Part shown: one piece after another, positions 1-10,600 of the stretch
Layout of the letters: each line of letters starts with the position of its first letter
Numbering within the stretch: position 1 is the first letter of the stretch
Assembly: GCF_040954835.1 (NCBI RefSeq)
Contig: NC_090716.1
Span: 13,081,275 to 13,145,274, forward strand
Source of the DNA: Lepisosteus oculatus
Taxonomy: Eukaryota > Chordata > Actinopteri > Semionotiformes > Lepisosteidae
Direction of reading: 5' to 3'
Length of the DNA stretch: 64,000 bases
Position numbers and translations under genes: made by a program
The notes under the pieces: model-generated
What the model was told of the DNA's origin: nothing
Databases searched by the model: none
What the model saw: the letters and a program-made list of their open reading frames with translations, nothing else

Positions 1-1507
1 CGTGGGAGAATATCCTGCTCATTTGCAAGGCCTTCCTTCTCCTTTGAGCCATTGCTAACTCCACATTCCCCGGCCAGAGGACCTGCAGCTCTGTGGGTAA
101 CTGCAGCTCTGCAGGCTTCTAGCAGGTTAGCAGGCTGGGACTTTCTGTTGGTCACAGTTCGACCTGCTCTCCCAGCAAGGACGTTTACTGTGGATGAGCC
201 CTTGCTTGGTGTTAAGACAACTTGCCTCGGTCTGTCCTGGTGGGCCATGCGAATCAAACTAACTCAGAGACTTATTTTATTGTTTTATACGGCTGCGACT
301 GTTTCAGAGCATTAGCATAAAACTCGTAGTTAGTAATGGAATCCAATGTGCACAGCGTATTCAGGCAATAAAAAGACGCAATCCAGTTCCTATTGTGATA
401 TCTGAAATTTGGGTAAAATAAATAAGAGCTGCTTGTTTCTACTTTAGCAGGGTTTCCGGAGAAACCTGGGTTTCCCTGATGCCTCTCAATGTCACACGTG
501 CCCTTACTGCAAACAAACAAGTGGATTTCATTATGCAGTCATTTCCCCAGAGGAGCAATTGCAGTACTGCTGAATGTTGTTGCAGTTAGTTAAAAGAGCT
601 TCCTTAGAGCAGAGTCAGACTCGGCCTGCATACTCCTGTTAAAAAGGTCGATCTTGAACACTTGAAATTAAACATTAATGATACGCTGCCGTATATTTAG
701 TTCAAAATAAACTGATTTTTGAATATTTGTTTGCTGCCTTGAATATTTTTGTTCATTAACCTGCAGGGATGTTCTCAACCTTTTAGATTAATATGAATAT
801 TGTTAGTCATCACTATCAATAAAGCAGTTTTGAAGTTGTTAGGCTGTGAAGCAGTGATGCTGAAGTTTGCAGTGTGCATATCAGAGACTCAGCGCACGCC
901 GGATAATTTGTATATATGGAGTCCATTATTGATTTTCCCAATTTATGAAAATTGTTCCATTTCTGTCTCCATTGAACGTGACCTACTGTAGGTTAGGGAT
1001 ACTGTTTAAAGTACTGAGTAATTAAATGTCATTTGCGTGGTAAGCAGTTCATTTAGAAGCCTTGTAGACATGAAGATCGTCTTATTTTCTGGAACACTCG
1101 TGATGCTTCTTCCCTGGCAGCGCTGTACCCAGGTGTCATTGAAAAGGCCACCACTCTCCACTTTTGTGTAGCATGAAAAACCAGCAGCAGTTGACAAGGG
1201 GGCAGGTGGGGCAGGTGGGGCAGGTGGGTGACTAGGGACTAGCAGGTTCACCTCCTACACTGTCAGCCGTGCTGATTGTGTTTTGGGGTTTTTTGAGATG
1301 AGGCGGCCTGTGTAAGAGAGGATAGACCCTCAGGGGAAGGGGGGGCAGGAGCTGGGTGGTTAGACCTGTCAGGGAGCTGAACTGGTTTCTCTCACTCCCG
1401 GTGTGAACTGTGTTCATTGTGCAATTCTTTTATTCTGTTTTATTTTTGGATGAAGATGGACATCTTTTATGAGTGTGTGATCCTATCCTTTCCTCTTGTT
1501 TGGGTAG
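1..1507. other. NAP1L4 5' intron sequence, no exon seen
   Basis: No reading frame here resembles the NAP1L4 N-terminus, so this is most likely intron. It holds a short G-rich minisatellite (1199-1230) and a G-rich run near 1332-1360, and nothing else I can name. Confidence 0.5.
1199..1230 (+). repeat. Three-copy 9-bp minisatellite (GGGGCAGGT-type)
   Basis: Three perfect head-to-tail copies of a G-rich 9-mer are directly visible. Confidence 0.85.
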
Positions 1508-1607
1508 GCAAGGTGGGAGATCAAGTTATGCAGAATCCTCAAGCCCTGGCAGCTCTTCAGGAAAGACTTGACAGTGTGTCCCACACTCCTTCCACCATCA
1601 TTGAAAG
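1508..1607 (+). CDS. nap1l4: NAP1L4 exon (first in window)
   Basis: This exon encodes KVGDQVMQNPQALAALQERL and the following HTPSTIIE segment. The acceptor is a pyrimidine-rich tract ending TTTGGGTAG at 1507 and the donor GTAAGG is at 1608. The exon starts with the last two bases of a split codon, so at least one more coding exon lies upstream. Nothing in 1-1507 looks like it. Confidence 0.88.
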
Positions 1608-4600
1608 GTAAGGGATTCATTGTGTCACTGGTGAGCTAAACAGTAAACTGGTACGTCCATAACCCCTTATACAACCTGCCTGAGTGTTTCCTGAACACCC
1701 TATGGAATATAAAGAAACCTAGGACGTTTCCGAGATGAAGAACATGGTACCAACAAAAACTGTCAAGATGCATAATTCATTGTAATCTTTCTTTCTTAAT
1801 GTGATTGAAGAGGAATGATCAGAGATGACAACATCTCCAAATCTCTGACCAAATCCTCAGTTTAGGAGGCACTAATTTCTCTGGAAAACCCCAGTGTTGA
1901 GCAGTTCTGGTCAGTTCACGTGACAGTGGGGGCCGTCGTTTTGGCATCTGCTAGCAGCGCTCACTGTTAAAGCCTGGCTATGAAGTCGGCACTGGGCCAT
2001 CCCATTGTTTGTGTTGTGGACTTCAAACCCTCAACTCCCAGTCTTCCAACTCCACTGAATTACAGAGCGAAAGCTAGTGCTGATGTAAAACAAATTGATT
2101 TAGAGTGCAGTCTTTAAAATATATAGCTTTACTAGCAGTGTCAATTATACTGAACTTCTGAAACATGTCTCGTTTCTACTGTTGCTATATGGTTTATTTA
2201 TAACAAAGCCCTCAAATCAGAAAGTGCCAGATTGGAGTTGTTTATCACAGGTTAAAGGTAAAAATGTGATTTGTGTTCCAGCTACAGCTGCGTCTAAGAC
2301 AAACCAAGTTTATTTTTGTGCACACACTTGTCACACGCCCCGGAGAAGAGTGAACTTGAGATGCTCAAAATTCAGAAAGGGACTGACGTCACCCCAGTCT
2401 GTTACTTTGTACTCAACATTGGTCTTCTGCAAAAGAGAGGGAAATTAAGTTCAGTTCTTTGTATAGCACAGCTTCATGGGACTGTGTTGTCCTGAGCGTG
2501 TCTTTAAGTGATTGGCGGAGTGGACAGGAATAGCATGATGACACTGCACTCTGCTGGCTTCAGATTTATGGACCAACAATGCTGAAGACAGTCAGATAGG
2601 GGTGAGAGATTTGTCATCGCTGCTTTACAGACATCTGACCTAAAAATCCTGAAGAACATACTTGGTGTGGTTCTTCACCAGAGCTTACTATGTTTTTTTT
2701 TAAACTTCATGCCTTTTAATTAACCTTTCCTTTGATAATCCAAAAGAGGAAGAAAACAAAAAGAGCCTCTTGATTGTTTCAGCACTGGACTGTTCAGATA
2801 GGAATCACTGATGAGAATTTTGTTTGTTGTTGCAGTTTACCGAGGTCGGTCAAGAGACGAGTCAATGCCTTGAAGCAGCTGCAGGTCAAGTGTGCGCACA
2901 TAGAAGCCAAGTTTTATGAGGAAGTTCACGAGTTGGAGAGAAAGTACGCGGCCCTCTACCAGCCTTTGTTTGACCAGGTAGGTGGATGATTGATGTGTCT
3001 CACATTTGCACTGTTGGTTAACCTTCTGGCAGCGACCTCTGACCCCAGGTTCCATTCCAGTGCTATATTCATCCCACTAGAACGAGTGGCCTGCTGCCTT
3101 ACATCGAGTGTGGCTATTTCCACAGCTGGGAACAGTGCTAATGGAGAAAAACGGCAAATGCTGTAGGGTTACAGTAATCCCTACTATGCCCATTTTTTTT
3201 AGACGATAGACCAGATCTTTGGAGCGCTTTATTTTATAAAACATCATTGTTAATTTAAGATGGTTCTCCCCTGCTCTGCAATCTTCAACGTCTGTCATAT
3301 GCAAGACGTTACGTCCTGAAGTAAATGTTTCTCAATGCCAGAAATTGTATGGTGGAAATGTAGTTCTCCGACAGCACAGTGCATGTTTGTCTTGCAGCAT
3401 TAATTAAGAGAAGAATTCTGAAACACTGCAGCTTTTTCTATGAATGATCAGTGAAAACCTTCAGAACTACTGTTTACCTGGAGCTTATTGTTCTCCCTGG
3501 TGTCTTTTCCTGCAGAGACGAGATGTGGTCACTGGAGGAGTGGAGCCCACAGATGAGGAGTGTGAGTGGCACAGTGACAGAGAAGACGAGGAGGAGTTAG
3601 CTGTGAGTGTGTTAGACGTCATCCCTATCTTAAGGGACTTCTGGAAAAGTTGTATCAGTGGCTTCTGATTAAACATGTTAGAGTAAATCTGTATTTCCAC
3701 AGCCTATATCTAGATGTTCTTATTGTGAATTCACTCTGAAGAAGGCTTCACAGCCGGAACGTTGTGTTTTCTCGCTTCTCTTTTCAGCCTGGAATGAACC
3801 TGTTACTTGTTCCCTTGCAGACTACGCCTGCTGACGCAGCTAAACTGCTTATTGGGATTTATATTAAACGGTAGTTGGCTCTGTTTTTGTAAGCACTCAT
3901 AAGTGTCCGTAAGGTTAAGTGTGCAGTGTTTTTAAAAAAAATCGAACTAAGGTCGAAGCAGGCATTGATAGCAGCGCATCCTGCTGCTGACTGTTGGGAA
4001 GTTCTTGGAGGCGCTGGTGGAGGCGAAGGGAGCTGCGCGGTGACCTGCTGTGTTGGTTTACATGCGGTGCAGATCTGACCGCCTTCCTCTCCCTCCACAG
4101 GACGAACTGATGAAGAAAGCCACTGTGGAGGAGAACAAGGCGGATGCGGCCCAGGAAGAGGAGCCAAAGGGCATTCCGGAGTTCTGGCTCACAATCTTCC
4201 GGAGCGTGGACATGCTGAGCGACCTGCTGCAAGTAATTGTTCCTCGTCTCTTGAGCTTTAGTTTAAAGGCCTGAACCAGTCTAAACATACAGCGTTATCA
4301 CAGAATGTTAAAGGGGACATCTTTTTGTAGGCAGAAATTGCCTCGGACAGCATTTTAACAAGGCACAACTGCTGTCGCTCTGAAGTTGGGTCCTGTTCCT
4401 TGGCTAACAAGTTGAGGATAGTTGTTTTAAAGAAGAGTCATCCCTAGAACACATATGACTGTACGTGTTGATGAAATAACATAAAGCCAGACTTCAGAGG
4501 AGAGCTGCAGGGTGATATGTGGAAACCCATTATTAAGTAAGGGGTGTGTATGCCGAGATCTGGCAGAAACCTTCAGTTCTTAGGAGACTCTACAGGAGAA

Positions 4601-7600
4601 AATACTTTGGGATTCTGTGTGAGAAAATTGGTAAGTTGGTAACAGAAAAACGGCGTGTTATGCAGTAAAAAGACATTCTGTGAGACTTTACACTGTTTTT
4701 CTAAATCAAAATGGAATTTAGAGATGTAGATAATTTGAGTAAATTGCCATGAATCAGTTGATTATGAAGTAGTATTTCCATTTTCTTTTTTGTCTGAGAT
4801 GCTAAGACGTGTTTTTTAGGTTTGCCTGTCCTAACTCTGCATCCTAGTGTACTAAGTGTTGTTTCTACCCAATTACTTGATTGTTTTCCTCAAATTGTTA
4901 CTGTGGAAATAGTATGAAGCCCTTTTTTAGACCAACAGTGACACCTAGAGGATTTAGTGTCAATGCAGACAGGACTACCAAAGTAAAGGCGCCCGTTTCC
5001 TCAGCTACAGAAGCAGAATAAAGAGTCTTACTGAACTGTCAGCAAAGCGCAGCTTTTTTCTTAAAGAGGTGATGAGTAAATTGATCTTAACGCATGTCTC
5101 ACTGGTTTCCACCTTATCCTTATTTATGTAATTTGTATGATTTGTATCGCACAAAAACATTGGAACAGATTCCTTAAGTGAATAAAGGTCCAGCTCACAA
5201 GAATTCCTGATTAAGTAACATAAGTGTCAGTAAGGCCAGTTATGGAAATCATAATAAACAGTTGTCCACTTCTACGATTTGTCGTCTCTGCCAGTGACAA
5301 ATCCTTTTTAAAAAAAATAAAAATAAACTTGCAGTCCTCAAATGGTCTTCTGTGGTGGTTCCAAGACTAGGCAGTCATATCGATTTCATAATAATCCACT
5401 TCAGAAATCCCTGCTTTTGAGAATTTTGTCACTGGAAGGAACTCAGTTTTATGATCTCATTTCTATTGTGTCTTTGTGTGTGCTTAACTGAGGAAATCTT
5501 AATTACTAAAATGTACAGTCTTCATTTTATCTTGAAGGTTCTTTCTTTGTAGTGTAAGAGCATTCACCACTGGAATTATTAATTTCAGTACATTTAGCTA
5601 TATTTTCAAAATGCTTTGGCAGAAAGGTCATCAATGCAATAGATAAGAATATCAGTTGTTTTCCATTCTTTTTGTTAGGAACATGATGAGCCAATTCTGA
5701 AACATTTGCAAGACATCAAAGTGAAGTTTTCTGATCCAGGAGAGCCAATGGTAGGTGCAGGTTATTTCATAATAACGTCAAGCACTAGTAACTTGGTGAT
5801 GTTGCTTAACTTTTGCATTTGCAGTTTTTGTAATTTTTTCGTCTTCATTATTTGAATGCCCGATTTGAAGATCCTTTTGCATAATTCATTTTTAAAATCT
5901 ACAAGATAAGCCTTATAATTTAATTTATCAAATATTTTATATAAATCTAAAATAATTTGACAAATATAATAATATATTGACAGTCACATTGTTTGATCTG
6001 TGGTCACCATTGCACAGCTTGGTTTCGAGAACAATTATTTTGTTCTTTCTTACAAAAATATGTCATGGCTGTGTGTTAATTGTCCCGACCTTCTGCAGGG
6101 AACTTTATTCTTCACCCTCTCGTGTCTGGCCTTTCTTCGGCTTGCTTCTCAAACTGCTTTCTCTGTTGCTGATTGCTCTGTTCTCCTGCTGCCTCTGTCT
6201 CTGATGTGACGTATGTCCCCCAAGGTAATGTAAATAGATTGATGCGCAGCTAAACTTATTTTGTCTTTTTTTTAAGCATTGTAAGTTTTGTGACCCTTAA
6301 CATGTCATCTTGGGTGAAGGTGAAACCAATCGGCAAATAATGATGAGAAGCTGTAACTCTTATGCGTTGTGTGGATTTTCTTTTTTTTTTTGCAGAGTTT
6401 TACCCTAGAGTTCCACTTTGAGCCCAACAGTTACTTCAACAACACTGTTCTAACAAAGGTCTACAAGATGAAGTCTGAGCCAGATCCTTCAGAACCATTT
6501 TCCTTTGAAGGGCCAGAGATTGTTGACTGTGACGGGTGAGTAAAGACCCGTCATTTCCCAGAGGGTGCCCCTTGTACATGATTCTCCTAGGAGTGGGCCG
6601 GGTCACCCGAGTAACCGTGGGAATGAAAATGTGTCTTGTCAAGATCAGTACTCAGGCTTCAGGAAGTGTCGCAGCGCAGATTGGCCAATTTGCAGTCACT
6701 CATGTTCACTTAATCCATGAGAGGCCATCAGGACTCTTTGATTTAACAGTGTTACAAACATGGCCTGATAATCATCCAGTTTTCCCATTGGATCACACTT
6801 GGACTTGTCCTCAATTTTGTTGGTCCTGGTGTACTCCCAGGACTCCCAGATTTATCACCCATAACACTCCAATATCCAGTCTTTTTGGATGTAAATTCTG
6901 TAAAGCTTAACATTGCTAGTCATTTTGGTTCATAGTGTCATAAAGTGTAAAGTTGCTTATCAGAATATTTTAGAGACTCATTTTGTATTTCTTAAATAGA
7001 TTACAATCCATTCTTAGGATTGCAGTCAGTGTAAAGTGTGACTTTTTGTTCCTTTGCCTGTTCTGAGTGCTGTAATAACCATGAAGGTGGAGTGAGTAAG
7101 TTGTAACCAGTCTGGCTGTGCTCACAGCCCTAATGGAATTTCCCCGCTGTCCTCGCCTCCCCTGTTCTGTGCAGCTGTGAGATTGACTGGAAGAAAGGCA
7201 AGGACGTGACTGTGAAAACCATAAAGAAGAAGCAGAAGCACAAGGGCCGGGGCACAGTGAGGACTGTTGTCAAGCAAGTGCCCAACGACTCCTTCTTCAA
7301 CTTCTTCAACCCCGTCAAAGGTACAGGGCTCCCAGTGAAGCAAAGCCAGGCTCACTCAGGCACTGCGCTCACAGTTCCTCCAACCCTGTGTAAAGGAGCA
7401 CTTAAACGTACAGCTGCCTTGTCATCTACAACGACACATGACTAGTACATGACTAAGCGGTTTTAAATGGTCACCTTCATGCTGTTGGGTTATAATTAGC
7501 CTCTTGTTGAAATTGCCTTAGGCAGAGGTCAGTGGGTAGGAGACCTGAGGCTCCAGCTACCTGAATGAAATCCAGTTAATTTCTCAGTCTATGCGTATTG

Positions 7601-10600
7601 AATTTCTGTCACTGTTATTTTACTCTAAAGCTTATTCTAAGCTTTGTGGCACGTTGATGGCATTATACATTTTATCTTTTAATGTGTCATATTTCATATT
7701 GTAAAATATTCAGTATTTCCTTATTTATTTAATGGTCTAGAAGAAGGATATGAAGGTCTCCATAGGATAAAAGTGCCCTCCAGTAATTCGGTGTCCAGTA
7801 AGGAAGCAGTGTTCGTTTGGAAGGCTGTACCTGGTGATAGTGACCATGGCTGTGCAGTTATCTCTGCTTCTCAGTAAGTTCAACAGTTTCCCACATGGCT
7901 GCTGCCCAGCTGGCTTGTGAGGATTCGTTACTTTTCAAAGAGCAAGTCCTCTGTATACGAGTCCCTTTTTCTAAGTGACATGACAGAAGGTGGCAGCACA
8001 ACCCCACTTTTTTATCACCATCGAGCCCTTGCCAGAAAGCAGCTTATCCCTGCTCGTAAGCCTCGCCCGAGAGGAGGAAGTGCCGGGCTCGAGGTGGGCC
8101 TACGCCCTCGACAGGCGTCCCGCTCCAGCTCACACACGTCACCGTGCCCTTCACACATTTTCTTCAGGTCAGTTGCCACACAGCAATTTAATAGGCCTGT
8201 TATACTGTAAAGTGACATCAGGAAGTGTGGTATTGGTGCCCAGTGGCTCTGTACATTTCCACTGAAGGCTGATGTAAATGAGGCGTCATGCTGAAGTTCA
8301 GAGATTATGATTTTCATATGACCTGTTATGGCATCTGTCCTTGTAGAACAGCACATACTTATTGGATAGTTACTGTAGCTCCTCCCCCTTACCTCTGTAC
8401 AGAAGTAATCTAATGTAGTGATGCTGACATACAGATTTATAGTGACTTTCAGAGCACTTTGTGACGGTAAATCTTTGCATCCTTTTGTAAATCGCATTTT
8501 ACTTGCTTCACACATGTTTAACATCATACAGTAAAAGACCTCTAATGCTCTTAATGAGTCAGTAGGTTTTATGTATTTTACATATGAATGATTGATATCC
8601 TCTTAAATACTTCCTTAACAGTTGCAGAAGGCTGAGGTTGCCTCTCTGTAGTGCCAAATTACTCTATATCTGATGATGGCTAGTGTCCCACTGTTGGCTA
8701 AGTCTTGTGTAAAAGCTGCAGAAAATACCTTTGTGTCAAATGTGCACGTTGAGTATGTCAAGGTGTCTTATTGGCAGCTGTGATTAGACCTGAGGAATAC
8801 CATACAGAAATATGAGGACTTACTGGAAATGCGTGCGGTCACGTAATTCTGTGCCCTCACCTTTTCAAAGTCAGAGGAAGTCACGTGTCCAGATTGCTAG
8901 ATACCTGGGCTCCCAGCCAGCATTCCTGCCCTTACTGATAAAGGCCTGTGGAAGGGGACTTCAGTCTTCCTGTCACATGAGCTCTGATTAGCTGAACTCT
9001 GAGAGCCTTGTAAGATACAGTTTGAATTAGGTTGTCGGATAAAAAAAAAAATTCTCATCTTTTTTTTTTATGGACCTCACTATGTGGACTCATTGTTAAT
9101 TTGAAGCTGTGGTGGCTTTGACAGTGAGCACATGTAGCTGCTACTGAGCTCTAAACCATGTGGAATGTGGTCGGTCAGCTTTAAAGCATGGGGAAACTGT
9201 GACAGTTCAGAAATGACATTCATGAATTGCTCTCACTAGAAACCAAGCGGTCTTACAGATCTTACAGGATCTTTTGCTTACCGAACTTAATCAGCACATT
9301 TAACCTCAATTCACTAAAGTGAAACACTTTGTCATTACATAGAATGATGTGAGCTTTCATGTTCGTGTCTTAAAAATGATCTGCTTTTCTGATGTAGTAT
9401 ATGTTATTTTCTTGTGATTCCAATCAAGAATTGTAGAAAAATGTTCAAAAATATATTGAGATGCATAAAAAAAACCAACACATGAGGACTGTAATAGCTT
9501 TTATTGTGTTTTTAAAGCCTCTCACTATGTATGGAAAAACTGTTGTACCATAGGATGTGGGACCAAGATTCTTTTTATCTTTAAACAGTGTAGTCAGCCA
9601 CAGTGTGAATTGTGTCATGCTTTCTTTGACAGTCACAGATGAACGAGAGACCGCTGTGTTTCAGCACTGGTCCCGTGGCTGAGAAAAGTCTACATATCTT
9701 GCAGTGGCGTGGATAAAACGAAGCAGTTGGTCACAAACACAAATGTAGATTGTCCTTAAGGTTGAATAGAGGTTGGATCTAAGATGACTGTTAGATGACA
9801 GGCCTTGGGTTTGATTTCACAGCGAAGAAGAAATGCCCTCTGTGTAGAGTTTGTATGCTCTGCTTGAATATGTGTGAGCTTTGTTCAGGTTTATACCCGC
9901 CTTCCAAAGACATTATTGTTGGCATAATGCTGTCCGGAAAGTAATCCTGCCTTGACCCTGAGCTTCTGGGACAAGCTGGAAGCTTCTGTCCCTTCTAAAA
10001 CTAGGTCATGTGCTTTTTGCTGTATTGCCTCTACAACAGTTGTCTAACATTTTAATTTCTTATTCACAACAAAACAACACATTTCTGTCTTGCAGTGTCA
10101 GGAGACGGGGAAGCTTTGGTAAGTAGCATTTGAAAAAGTTCCTGAGTGGACTGTGTTTTATAGAGATTCAAACAGGGTGGTGGCTTGGGACTATGATTGC
10201 TTAACACTGGCACACCTTTTGGCATTCCTGCTGCACATGGATGTGTCAGCTATGAGGTGCATGCTGAGCGGGCTCTGCAGATCTCAGGGGGTGGCGGTAA
10301 CGGGTCTTGGGTTTGATTTCATGCTGAAGGAGATTCAGTGTGAGATTCGCCCCTCTGGCGTTCACTCGGAGAGCCACGTGCGTAGGGCTGTCCAGACATC
10401 TCCGATGTCCAATTACAAAAAGTGGATAAATACTTGTTTGTGGGTGATTAAAATTACAACATTGTGAGTTACAATGCTAGAAACATTTTAAAGAGTTTAA
10501 ATGAGAAAAAAACCCATTGGATTTGATGTTACGTTAAGCAGTTAATATGAATAAATGTTACCTTTTTATTAAAGCAGTTACACCCAAAGTGTAAAGTACA

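Noticed and set aside
6070..6236. Exon-like segment between CTGCAG and CAAG|GTAATG in a NAP1L4 intron
   Set aside because: The flanking exons join directly in phase and match the known protein without an insert; the segment is a pyrimidine-rich tract.
6536..6910. 124-codon open frame starting at a NAP1L4 donor
   Set aside because: It would need intron retention and its translation does not resemble any NAP1 isoform.
8015..8527. 170-codon open frame on the minus strand in a NAP1L4 intron
   Set aside because: No domain, no splice support, no family resemblance; opposite to a coding gene and within intron.
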